DNA of 10,566 nucleotides from NCBI GenBank assembly GCA_002418985.1, contig DIFE01000105.1, positions 1 through 10,566 on the forward strand, in the 5' to 3' direction. Origin of the DNA: Deltaproteobacteria bacterium UBA5756 (GTDB taxonomy: Bacteria > Desulfobacterota > Syntrophorhabdia > Syntrophorhabdales > Syntrophorhabdaceae). A model generated the notes under the pieces. It saw only the letters and a list, made by a program, of their open reading frames with translations. It searched no databases and was not told the DNA's origin. Positions 1 through 6,035 of the stretch are shown here, in pieces (position 1 is the first letter of the stretch; every line of letters starts with the position of its first letter). The position numbers were made by a program, and so were the translations under genes.

Positions 1-1101
1 GGGGGCATCGCCCATGACTTCAACAACATGCTCGCCGCCATCCTCGGGTTCACGGAGATGGCCATAGAGGATGTTCGGGACCGCCCCCATGTGGACAAAA
101 GCCTGCAGAACGTCTCTAAAGCGGCCATGAGGGCACGGGAGCTGGTGAAACAGATACTCACATTTTCCCGCAAGACGAGCCACAAGAGGCACCCGCTGTC
201 CCTGACATCCGTTGTTGAAGAGACCCTCCAGTTCCTGAGAGCCTCAATCCCCGCCACCACCAGGATCACATTTGCTGCAACAGCTGCCACGGATATGGTA
301 TCGGCTGCCCCCACAGAAATACAGCAGGTCCTTATCAACCTCGTCACCAACGCCTCCCTTGCCATGCGGGAGAAAGGGGGAGTTATCGAGGTGGCCCTGA
401 GCGATATCGACGTTGAACCCGGCTCCTTTGATCTCCTTGAGGACGCCGCACCGCATGAGTACGTCCGGTTGCTCGTGAGGGACACCGGTGTCGGAATGAG
501 TCCCGCCGTAATGAGAAGGATGTTTGAGCCCTTTTTCACCACACGCGAGGTTGGCGCCGGCAGCGGCATGGGGCTTGCCGTGGTGTACGGCATCGTGAAA
601 GACCTTGGAGGGACGATTACAGTCGAAAGTGAACCCGGAGTCGGTTCCACCTTCAGTGTATTGCTGCCCAAGGCGAATGCTGAAGAATCGACGCAGGACA
701 CGCAGCCTGGTGAAATCCCGGGCGGCACCGAGAGGATCCTCTTCGTCGATGACGAGGAACTGCTCGTCGAATGGGCCAGAACCACCCTTGAAAGGATAGG
801 CTACGAGGTAACCGCCGTTACGGACAGCCGGGAAGCCTTGAAAGTCTTTTCCGCGAATCCGTCATCCTTTGACCTCGTGATCACCGATCAGGCAATGCCG
901 GGAATGGCAGGAACACAGCTCGCCAAAGAGCTTCTCGCTATAACAGGGGGCATTCCGATCATTCTTTGCACCGGCCATAGCGATATCGTTTCCCGCGAAA
1001 GCGCCGCTGCGATAGGCGTTGCCGACTTCCTCATGAAACCCATCAACAAGGTGGAACTGGCAACGAGTATCCGGCGGGCCCTCGATACAATCAACAAATA
1101 G
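1..1101 (+). CDS. Hybrid sensor histidine kinase with C-terminal receiver (3' part; 5' end outside window)
   Basis: The frame is open from base 1, so the start and any sensory domains lie upstream. Numbering from the first codon in the window, the H-box GGIAHDFNNM puts the phospho-accepting histidine at residue 5. A HATPase_c domain follows: N-box around N113 (QQVLINLVTNAS), G1 DTGVGM at 161-166, F-box FEPFFTT, and G2 GSGMGL at 187-192. After a short linker a receiver domain begins near residue 245, with the acidic pair D250/D251, phospho-acceptor D296 (VITDQAMPG) and K346 (MKP). The 'AHDFNN' H-box with a C-terminal receiver is the usual arrangement of PAS-type hybrid kinases in deltaproteobacteria. 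The protein probably autophosphorylates and passes phosphate to its own receiver or a partner. No output domain follows, so the partner is unknown. It ends with TAG, 79 bp from the convergent hydrolase gene. Confidence 0.93.
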   Translation, partial: GGIAHDFNNMLAAILGFTEMAIEDVRDRPHVDKSLQNVSKAAMRARELVKQILTFSRKTSHKRHPLSLTSVVEETLQFLRASIPATTRITFAATAATDMVSAAPTEIQQVLINLVTNASLAMREKGGVIEVALSDIDVEPGSFDLLEDAAPHEYVRLLVRDTGVGMSPAVMRRMFEPFFTTREVGAGSGMGLAVVYGIVKDLGGTITVESEPGVGSTFSVLLPKANAEESTQDTQPGEIPGGTERILFVDDEELLVEWARTTLERIGYEVTAVTDSREALKVFSANPSSFDLVITDQAMPGMAGTQLAKELLAITGGIPIILCTGHSDIVSRESAAAIGVADFLMKPINKVELATSIRRALDTINK

Positions 1102-1180
1102 CGCCGGGGCTCATCTCCCCCCGCCTCGGTCCTGACCCCAACGGGTTCCCGCTGCCCGGACAGGGAAGAAAAGAGACCGG

Positions 1181-2008
1181 CTATTTGAACAGCTCGCTGA
1201 AAAACAGCTTCATGTCCGCAAAGGAGCGTTTGTCCGCCTTTTCGTTGTAAGCTGCCCCGGTCGACGGGTTGCTGCCCGAGGCGGGATTGGTGAATGCGTG
1301 GACCGCCCCGCTGTATATATTCATTTGCCAGTTCGCTCCCGCGGCGCGCATCTCCTCCTCGAAGGCAAGGCGCCGGGCCGGGGGCACGCCAGGGTCATCG
1401 GCCCCGGTAAGGACGAGCACCTGCGGCTTTACCGACCCTGTGGCGGGACTCGGCGTGTCCAGACCGCCGTGGAAGCTGACCACGCCCGCCACTTCGGCAT
1501 TTGCCCTGGCAAGTTCCAGGACTGTGGTCCCTCCGAAACAGTAACCGATCGCCGCAACGCGCGAGGGATCGGTATAGCGGAACTCCTTGAGCGCTTTGAG
1601 ACCGGCCAGGGCCCGGGCACGCAAGAGCTGCCGGTTACCCCGATATATACCGGCTGTCTTGCTTGCTTCCTCGGTTGTCGTGGGCCTTACACCCTTGCCG
1701 TAGATGTCGGCGGCGAGCGCGACGTAGCCCATGGAGGCGAGCTGTTCCACCCTCATTTTTTCGTAGGCGGTTATACCCTTCCATTCATGGACAACGAGAA
1801 CGCCCGGCCGCTTGCCGGTAATCCTGTCATCATAGGCAAGGTACCCCTCGAGAGTGACCGAGCCCTGACTATACGTGATGGTCTCGGTACGGACCGCGGC
1901 CCCGGCGGGTCGTGCCGAGACTGCCACAACCGCGCCGACAGCCGCAGCGACCACTACAGGCCAGAAGAGAAGGTTAAGGCCATGCGCACACCTGGGAGAA
2001 TCGATCAT
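1181..2008 (-). CDS. Exported dienelactone hydrolase family protein
   Basis: This is an alpha/beta hydrolase of the dienelactone hydrolase (DLH) family, 275 aa. Residues 1-38 form a long hydrophobic N-terminus ending in an Ala-rich segment that looks like a Sec signal peptide, so a periplasmic location is inferred. The mature part carries the DLH catalytic set: E75 (VVHEWKG), nucleophile C157 in GYCFGG, an Asp at D204/D205 (TGADDPG) and H237 (AVHAFTNP). A Cys nucleophile in G-x-C-x-G-G is typical of DLH, which opens lactone rings or cleaves small esters; the substrate here cannot be read from sequence. The start is supported by GAGAGGTG a few bases upstream. It follows the 65-aa orphan gene on the same strand after 159 bases, with a strong leader hairpin between them. 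Confidence 0.9.
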   Translation of the reverse strand: MIDSPRCAHGLNLLFWPVVVAAAVGAVVAVSARPAGAAVRTETITYSQGSVTLEGYLAYDDRITGKRPGVLVVHEWKGITAYEKMRVEQLASMGYVALAADIYGKGVRPTTTEEASKTAGIYRGNRQLLRARALAGLKALKEFRYTDPSRVAAIGYCFGGTTVLELARANAEVAGVVSFHGGLDTPSPATGSVKPQVLVLTGADDPGVPPARRLAFEEEMRAAGANWQMNIYSGAVHAFTNPASGSNPSTGAAYNEKADKRSFADMKLFFSELFK

Positions 2009-2035
2009 GTTTCACCTCTCGTCTTTATAATGGCC

Positions 2036-2063
2036 GGGTGTCCGTCATCGACAGACGGCACCC
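2036..2063 (-). promoter_or_regulatory. Stem-loop in the leader of the dienelactone hydrolase gene
   Basis: On the minus strand GGGTG CCGTC, a 7-nt loop, then GACGG A CACCC form a ten-base-pair stem with a single bulged A. It lies 28-55 bases before the hydrolase start codon. No T-run follows, so it is not an intrinsic terminator; it may be a 5'-UTR structure, a processed mRNA end or a DNA operator. A TATAAA-like box lies just after it, but no matching -35 is visible. Confidence 0.5.
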
Positions 2064-2167
2064 TAACCCAAAAGGTGTGCATTGTTCCGACGGTTGGCAA
2101 CAGTGGAGGCATGGGCTCTTAACAACTCTCTCCCGGCGTTTCAAAAGCCAGAACATTTAGCGGGGTC

Positions 2168-2365
2168 TTAATTCCCGCCGATCTTGTCAAGTGTCTCTGC
2201 AACGTCAATTCCCTGGAACGTGCCGCCTTTGCGAAAAATCATGCCAGGTGCTATCCTCATTATCCTGCCGGTCTTAGTGGTGATATCTGAGTTCTTGACA
2301 CAAACCCAGGAACCGTCCGGCTTCCTCTCATACTCCTCAACGGCAATCTTGGCAATTTCTTCCAT
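2168..2365 (-). CDS. Small conserved-looking protein of unknown function (65 aa)
   Basis: I do not recognise this family. The protein is short, soluble-looking and charged, with no signal peptide, membrane segment or cysteine pair. It begins with an acidic helix-like stretch (MEEIAKIAVEEYERKPDGSW), followed by a beta-rich middle (SWVCVKNSDI) and a Gly/Ile-rich end, suggesting one small compact domain. Expression looks real: AAGGAGG lies 8 bases before the ATG, and a TTGACA/TATATA promoter lies just upstream. It stands between the PAS kinase and the hydrolase on the same strand but has its own promoter, so a shared function cannot be assumed. Confidence 0.75.
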   Translation of the reverse strand: MEEIAKIAVEEYERKPDGSWVCVKNSDITTKTGRIMRIAPGMIFRKGGTFQGIDVAETLDKIGGN

Positions 2366-2396
2366 TATTTATCCCTCCTTGTTATTAATGGTTAGA

Positions 2397-2428
2397 ATTA
2401 TATATTAAATCATCACTGCTTCTGTCAA
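2397..2428 (-). promoter_or_regulatory. Sigma70-type promoter of the 65-aa gene
   Basis: On the minus strand a perfect TTGACA (+ strand 2423-2428) is followed by an AT-rich -10 region. TATATA (2399-2404) gives an 18-base spacer and TATAAT (2397-2402) a 20-base spacer; the first fits better. The start codon is about 30 bases downstream, leaving room for the strong SD. Confidence 0.7.
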
Positions 2429-2534
2429 GAATCAGTAGGAGTCCGGGGGACGTTTGGCAAGGATCTTCACGCTCATCAGTGGCCATCGGTTAGGTTGGTC
2501 CGCGACGATCCCACGGTTTTTCTCAGGCGCCCGA

Positions 2535-3707
2535 TCAGCGCGGGAGTGCGACGTAGAACGTTGCACCGCTGCCAGGATTGCCCTCGGCCCAAACAGTGCC
2601 GCCGTGGAGGCCGGCAATTCTTTTTACGATGGCGAGGCCCATGCCGGTGCCGCTGAACTCTTCCTGGGAGTGAAGTCGTTGGAACACGTTGAACAGCTTG
2701 CCCTTATGCTCCATGTCGAAGCCGGCGCCGTTGTCTTTGATAAAGAAAACGTTCTCGGTTATGCCCTCAATGCGTCCTATTTCGATCACAACCTTTGCCT
2801 GCCGGCTTGTGAACTTGAATGCGTTGGAAATAAGATTGGCAAACATCTGGCGCAGCATACGTTCGTCTCCAATACAATCGGCGAGGGGAGAAACGATGAC
2901 CTCTCCATCGGGATAGAGCGCACGGAGGTCCGCAAGAACCGACTCGACGAGCTCGTTCATGGGCACCCGCTTTCGCTGTAGAGCTTGTTTGCCGAGCTTT
3001 GCGTAGGCCAGCAGGTCATTGATCAGCTGCTCCATTCTTTGCGCGCTCGCCTGTATCGTACCCATCTGCTCGATGAATTTCTTATCGAGCGATGGGGCAT
3101 ACTTTTCGCTGATTCTCCTGCAAAAGGCCTTGATAACCATGAGAGGTGTTTGCAGATCGTGGGAGACCGTAGAGTTGAATGCCTCCAACTCGTCGTTTGC
3201 ATTCCTGAGATCGAGAATTTTTTGCTCCAACTCCTGATTGAGTCTCATGATCTCGGCCTCTGCCCGTTTTTTGTCCGTAACGTCCCGGAGAACCGCTAAC
3301 GTGGCAGGTTGGCCCTTGTACGTCGTCGTCACTACCGAAACCTGCACCGTCCGAATCCCTCCGTCCGGTCTTTGGATCCTGTACTCGACAACATCGTCAG
3401 GATGCTCACCTCTCTGCCTTGCGAGAGTGCGCTCCCTGACCACCTCCCGGTCTTCACGGAACACAAGCTCCTCAAGGGGGCGGCCCACGACCTCTGATTC
3501 GCTGCCAAGGCCGTGAATGGCGAGAAAGGCCCTGTTGACAAAAACCCCTTCCGTCTTCACCGTGATTGCAATGCCGTCGGCGATGTTTTCTACCATTGCC
3601 ATATAGAGTTCTTCATCTTCAAAGAATTCCGGATTCCTCTTCGGCTCTCTGCCGGTCGACGGATTGAGAACGGTATGCCTGAACCTGCGATTTCGATCAT
3701 CGCTCAT
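2535..3707 (-). CDS. PAS domain sensor histidine kinase
   Basis: A cytoplasmic two-component kinase of 390 aa with no membrane segment. Residues 30-145 form a PAS domain ending in the PAC-like signature around 118-145 (LAVLRDVTDKKRAEAE). A coiled-coil linker rich in Glu/Leu follows (150-178). The HisKA dimerisation domain has the H-box FNSTVSHDLQTPL with H183 as phospho-acceptor. HATPase_c follows with N-box N291-N295 (NLISNAFKF), G1 DNGAGF at 325-330 and G2 GTGMGL at 353-358. The H-box and the FQRLHSQEEFSGTG segment resemble phytochrome-type kinases, although no GAF/PHY domain is present. There is no receiver, so phosphate goes to a separate regulator; the receiver-only protein at 5625-6035 is one possible partner (inference). 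The start is fixed by AAGGAGGGGG before the ATG. A terminator-bearing leader lies directly upstream. Confidence 0.93.
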   Translation of the reverse strand: MSDDRNRRFRHTVLNPSTGREPKRNPEFFEDEELYMAMVENIADGIAITVKTEGVFVNRAFLAIHGLGSESEVVGRPLEELVFREDREVVRERTLARQRGEHPDDVVEYRIQRPDGGIRTVQVSVVTTTYKGQPATLAVLRDVTDKKRAEAEIMRLNQELEQKILDLRNANDELEAFNSTVSHDLQTPLMVIKAFCRRISEKYAPSLDKKFIEQMGTIQASAQRMEQLINDLLAYAKLGKQALQRKRVPMNELVESVLADLRALYPDGEVIVSPLADCIGDERMLRQMFANLISNAFKFTSRQAKVVIEIGRIEGITENVFFIKDNGAGFDMEHKGKLFNVFQRLHSQEEFSGTGMGLAIVKRIAGLHGGTVWAEGNPGSGATFYVALPR

Positions 3708-3740
3708 CTGTCACCCCCTCCTTAACAGGGCTGACGTAAA

Positions 3741-3786
3741 AAACAAAAAGAGCGTCCTCCTGCCCTTTCGCGCAGGCATGAGACGC
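3741..3786 (-). terminator. Intrinsic terminator upstream of the PAS kinase gene
   Basis: On the minus strand GCGTC pairs with GACGC (+ strand 3782-3786 and 3752-3756). The inner stem continues with TC/GA across a bulged G and then TGCC/GGCA, closing a loop of about 10 bases. TTTTTGTTTTTT follows at once. It separates the promoter at 3857-3886 from the kinase start at 3707, so full-length kinase mRNA from that promoter requires read-through. Confidence 0.7.
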
Positions 3787-3793
3787 CCTTGTC

Positions 3794-3826
3794 CTAACTG
3801 GCAATAGCGGTCCCGAAGAACCCCAT
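3794..3826 (-). CDS. Possible 10-aa leader peptide (MGFFGTAIAS)
   Basis: ATG followed by nine codons and TAG lies between the leader promoter and the terminator. A weak SD (GGTG) sits 5 bases before the ATG. The codons for GFFGT form the UUCG-capped hairpin, so the sequence may be constrained as RNA rather than as peptide. There is no run of one amino acid of the kind seen in amino-acid attenuators. The upstream extension of this frame (to 4078) crosses the promoter and is not credible. Confidence 0.3.
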   Translation of the reverse strand: MGFFGTAIAS

Positions 3827-3856
3827 TGTTTCACCACGTCGATGTGTCCAATGGGT

Positions 3857-3886
3857 AGTATACGAAAGATTACCGCGAAGTGTCAA
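3857..3886 (-). promoter_or_regulatory. Sigma70 promoter for the kinase leader (leftward)
   Basis: TTGACA (+ strand 3881-3886) and TATACT (3857-3862) are separated by 18 bases, close to the sigma70 consensus. The predicted start is near 3850. The element is back-to-back with an equally good rightward promoter at 3923-3951. Confidence 0.8.
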
Positions 3887-3901
3887 CGCACTCCTTTCCC
3901 T

Positions 3902-3914
3902 CCGCCACAGGCGG
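3902..3914. promoter_or_regulatory. Palindrome CCGCC-ACA-GGCGG between divergent promoters
   Basis: A perfect 5-bp inverted repeat with a 3-base centre lies nearly midway between the -35 boxes of the two divergent promoters (3886 and 3923). The position suits a shared operator. It is short enough to occur by chance in GC-rich DNA, so binding is an inference. Confidence 0.35.
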
Positions 3915-3922
3915 CTTTTCGA

Positions 3923-3951
3923 TTGACACATGGCTCCACAGTTTCTATACT
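3923..3951 (+). promoter_or_regulatory. Sigma70 promoter of the small exported protein (rightward)
   Basis: TTGACA (3923-3928), a 17-base spacer and TATACT (3946-3951) form a near-perfect promoter. The predicted start is near 3958, giving a 5' UTR of about 120 bases before the ATG at 4078. That UTR includes a short CAGG-CGAT-CCTG hairpin and a 16-codon ORF beginning at 3984 with no clear SD. Confidence 0.8.
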
Positions 3952-4077
3952 GCCTAACAGAAAGGCCGGTTCCGGTCATACGCCATGAAGCTGTCGAGCC
4001 TTGTCGTGGCGGTTGGCAGACAGACGGGCCTTTGAGGATTTCAAGACAGCAGGCGATCCTGCCCGGAGCGTGGCACA

Positions 4078-4539
4078 ATGCTGAACCGCACTGCCTTTCG
4101 GCTCATCACTCTAATCATCGCCCTTGTCGGGGTGTCCGTGGCGGGCATTGCCGCCGACATATCCGCCGATGTGGAGAAGATACTCCGGGAGGTCCGCCAG
4201 GACCAACCGGTGCCTGCCGTCGATTACCTGCAGCCGGCCGCACCCATCAACGCCGACTGTGCCAGTTACCGCGGCAGCTTCCGCGGCATCGGCATCACCG
4301 TCGAGACCCACCCGGCCAGTGACCGTGTGGCTTCCCTCCTGCTTCAAATCCCCGGTGCCGACCGGACGAGACAGATCTTCCCCGCCGTCAAACGAGTGAT
4401 CGGCCCCCCGCGTTACGCCAGTCCGAAGAAGTCGGAGTACGGCTGGGAATGGCCCAACTACCGCACTGCCTCCCTTCACTATGTCGGTGGCGCCAAACCG
4501 GGCGAAGGATCCACGATCGTCTCCTTGTTCTACCGGTAG
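4078..4539 (+). CDS. Small exported protein of unknown function (153 aa)
   Basis: I do not recognise a family. Residues 1-26 look like a Sec signal peptide: basic start, hydrophobic core (LITLIIALVGVSVAG), and likely cleavage after GIAA. The mature part is about 127 residues with a single Cys (C61). It begins with an amphipathic acidic/basic helix (residues 27-42) and is then probably beta-rich, with an aromatic patch YGWEWPNY around 121-128. It has no lipobox and no CxxCH, so a soluble periplasmic protein is the best reading. CGGAG lies 9 bases before the ATG. The promoter is divergent from that of the PAS kinase, so the two may share a regulator and possibly a signal (inference). Confidence 0.75.
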   Translation: MLNRTAFRLITLIIALVGVSVAGIAADISADVEKILREVRQDQPVPAVDYLQPAAPINADCASYRGSFRGIGITVETHPASDRVASLLLQIPGADRTRQIFPAVKRVIGPPRYASPKKSEYGWEWPNYRTASLHYVGGAKPGEGSTIVSLFYR

Positions 4540-4588
4540 CCGGACCGCCGCCGGTGTCCTTTCCGTTTTGAGCCGGCAGAGGAGAGAT

Positions 4589-4660
4589 ATGTTCTCGAGA
4601 AAGTGCCCCTGGTCCCTTCGGTTATACGAACCGGGGCAGGTCGTCCCATCGAGCGGGTGA
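4589..4660 (+). CDS. Possible 23-aa small ORF
   Basis: ATG at 4589 opens 23 codons (MFSRKCPWSLRLYEPGQ, then VVPSSG) ended by TGA, with AGGAG four bases before the start. It lies 49 bases after the exported-protein gene. Its DNA also forms hairpins: TGCCCC/GGGGCA at 4604-4638 and CGGTT/AACCG at 4619-4633. The SD is good but slightly close, and no homology is recognised. It could equally be an untranslated 3' end. Confidence 0.22.
   Translation: MFSRKCPWSLRLYEPGQVVPSSG
4604..4638 (+). promoter_or_regulatory. Hairpin(s) downstream of the exported-protein gene
   Basis: TGCCCC (4604-4609) pairs with GGGGCA (4633-4638), and a competing inner hairpin CGGTT-ATACG-AACCG lies at 4619-4633. No T-tract follows, so it is a weak candidate for a Rho-independent terminator; it may instead protect the mRNA end. 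Confidence 0.35.
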
Positions 4661-4770
4661 TTCATAATTTTCTCTGTTGCATAAAAAAGCAAAAAAATGG
4701 ATAAGAAACTAACAAGGCCAGCGACACGTGGGGGACATTCCCGCGATTTGTGGGACAATTGAAAAATACA

Positions 4771-4786
4771 TGGTTTTTGGTTTGCA
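4771..4786 (+). promoter_or_regulatory. Sigma54-like -24/-12 element before the ThiF-like gene
   Basis: TGG at 4771-4773 and TTGCA at 4782-4786 place GG and GC exactly 10 bases apart, as sigma54 promoters require. The C usual after TGG is missing (TGGTTT instead of TGGCAC). The expected start near 4797 leaves about 34 bases to the ATG. GGGA/TCCC half-sites at about 4733-4757 could be part of an activator site. No sigma70 promoter of comparable quality is seen here. Confidence 0.4.
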
Positions 4787-4830
4787 TCCCGATGGTTTTA
4801 GTGTAAACACAGGAAAGGTCAGGTGTATCT

Positions 4831-5628
4831 ATGCAGGGTTTTCTTGATCGTACGTTTCTCATATTAGGCCACGAAGGAATTGAGGTGCTTTCAGCTCCCC
4901 TCATCGCCATTTCCGGCCTGGGAGGAGTGGGCGGAGGCACCTTCCTGAACCTCGTTCGCTCCGGGGTAAAGCGGTTTCGACTTGCTGAGAACGGCGTATT
5001 CGACACCCCTGATATGAACCGTCAGGCCGCAGCCTTTGCATCGACCCTGGGGCGGCCGAAGATCGAAGTGTACGAAGAACTTGCCCGGGGCATCAACCCC
5101 GAGATCGAGCTCGAACTCTTTCCTGAGGGGCTATTGACCGGCAATCTCGAACGGTTCCTCGACGGCAGCGATGTCAATATTGGCGTCATAGATTTCGAAA
5201 AAGGTGCGGATGTCAAGGCGATGACCCCGGATCTGCTCAAACGTTTCAATGTTCCCCTCTTCTCGGCCATGGTGTTTGGCTTTGGCGCGATACTGGTAGC
5301 TCACCATCCGGAAGGCATGATGCCCGATGAGTTCTGGGGGCTGGCGAGAAAGAGATCCGCCGGTGAGGGTTTCCCATCCTTTATGTCCGGCAGATTCGGA
5401 CCAACCATAGCTGGACGGATAGAGAATTCCTTCGCGGCCGGCAAGAGCCCGTCAACGAGTATCGGCGGCGCCTTCGCAGGTGCGATTCTCGCTTCCGAAG
5501 TTATGGCCTATCTTCTTCGGGGAACCGATCTTGTCACCAGGGAAACCATTTTTGCCCCCAGATTCATGGTGGTCGACCCCATGAGGCCGACCGTGGAAGT
5601 GGTCGACGTTACGGCTCATGAATCTTAG
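4831..5628 (+). CDS. ThiF/MoeB/HesA-like E1 (adenylating) protein
   Basis: A 265-aa single-domain protein with a Rossmann fold typical of ThiF/MoeB-type E1 enzymes, which adenylate the C-terminus of ubiquitin-like sulfur carriers or peptides. The nucleotide loop is GLGGVGG at 29-35. The motif after strand 2 ends in PDMNRQ (60-65), matching the E1 'NxxRQ' motif with R64 as the ATP-contacting arginine. K77 (GRPKIEV) and D121 (VIDFEKGAD) fit the Lys and Asp of the ATP-Mg site. The two CxxC zinc pairs of MoeB/ThiF are absent, as is an obvious catalytic Cys, so it may only adenylate, or may use NAD(P) as some ThiF-like proteins do. No carrier protein or MoaD/ThiS gene is visible nearby. SD AGGTG lies 5 bases before the ATG. 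Its stop overlaps the stop of the convergent regulator. Confidence 0.8.
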   Translation: MQGFLDRTFLILGHEGIEVLSAPLIAISGLGGVGGGTFLNLVRSGVKRFRLAENGVFDTPDMNRQAAAFASTLGRPKIEVYEELARGINPEIELELFPEGLLTGNLERFLDGSDVNIGVIDFEKGADVKAMTPDLLKRFNVPLFSAMVFGFGAILVAHHPEGMMPDEFWGLARKRSAGEGFPSFMSGRFGPTIAGRIENSFAAGKSPSTSIGGAFAGAILASEVMAYLLRGTDLVTRETIFAPRFMVVDPMRPTVEVVDVTAHES

Positions 5629-6035
5629 CTGCTCTCTTTCTTTTTCAATACCCGGTGTGCCTCATGGAGTTTCATTGCCGTCTTCACGGAGGCACCAAGG
5701 GCAGTCATATCGCTCTCTTTGACGACATATCCATAGGATGAGATCTCTTTTGTCCTTTTCACGATTTCTTCTCCCTCGTGGGAGGACAGGAACACAACGG
5801 GTATATCATGATCTTTGAGGATTGTACTTGCCGCCTCTAACCCGTCCATTCCAGAACGAAGGTTGATGTCCATAAGGATAAGGTCAATACCGGGGGTGGT
5901 TTGTGTGACCTCAATTGCCCTTTCTCCACTGGAGACGGCAATGACATTGAATCCGAGTCTCTCGAGCCGATCTGTTTGCAGAATGACGAGGAGGTCTTCG
6001 TCTTCGACGAGCAGGATGGTTTTTTTATCTGGCAT
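5625..6035 (-). CDS. Receiver-only response regulator (CheY-like)
   Basis: Using the ATG at 6035 the protein is 136 aa, essentially one receiver domain. It has the acidic pair E11/D12 (LLVEDED), phospho-acceptor D56 (DLILMDINL), S84/S85 at the Thr/Ser switch position, Y103 and K106 (YVVKES). No DNA-binding or enzymatic output domain follows, so it likely relays phosphate or acts by protein contact; the kinase at 2535-3707 is a possible donor. The frame stays open a further 92 codons to a TTG at 6311, but that extension has no domain and is AT-rich, while the ATG at 6035 has AGGGG 5 bases upstream and starts just before the receiver's first strand. That SD lies in a CCCC/GGGG hairpin (6041-6055), which could limit translation. 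The stop codon overlaps that of the ThiF-like gene (5625-5628). Confidence 0.85.
   Translation of the reverse strand: MPDKKTILLVEDEDLLVILQTDRLERLGFNVIAVSSGERAIEVTQTTPGIDLILMDINLRSGMDGLEAASTILKDHDIPVVFLSSHEGEEIVKRTKEISSYGYVVKESDMTALGASVKTAMKLHEAHRVLKKKESS

Larger units (their letters stand above)
3740..3850 (-). ncRNA. Leader RNA or small RNA: hairpins plus intrinsic terminator ahead of the PAS kinase
   Basis: A promoter (3857-3886, minus strand) should start transcription near 3850. The predicted transcript contains a hairpin GGTTC-TTCG-GGACC (3809-3822) capped by a very stable cUUCGg tetraloop. A terminator stem (3752-3786) then runs into TTTTTGTTTTTT. The kinase start is only 34 bases beyond the T-run. 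The unit could be an attenuator or riboswitch controlling the kinase, or a free small RNA. I do not recognise a known riboswitch class. A 10-codon ORF lies inside. Confidence 0.5.

Noticed and set aside
1102..1180. Bidirectional terminator between the hybrid kinase and the hydrolase
   Set aside because: Only a weak GGGG/CCCC pairing without a T-run is present.
1298..2122. Long rightward open frame (274 codons) opposite the dienelactone hydrolase gene
   Set aside because: It is antisense to a gene with a full catalytic set and signal peptide, shows no domain, and has no SD; it is a GC-rich shadow frame.
2454..3299. Rightward open frames opposite the PAS kinase
   Set aside because: No domains and no start signals; fully explained by the kinase on the other strand.
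3794..4078. 94-codon leftward frame ending in MGFFGTAIAS
   Set aside because: It would cross the leftward promoter and overlap the divergent promoter; only the last 10 codons could be translated from the mapped promoter.
4111..4758. Leftward 215-codon frame opposite the exported-protein gene
   Set aside because: No family signature or SD; the opposite strand has a signal peptide, SD and promoter.
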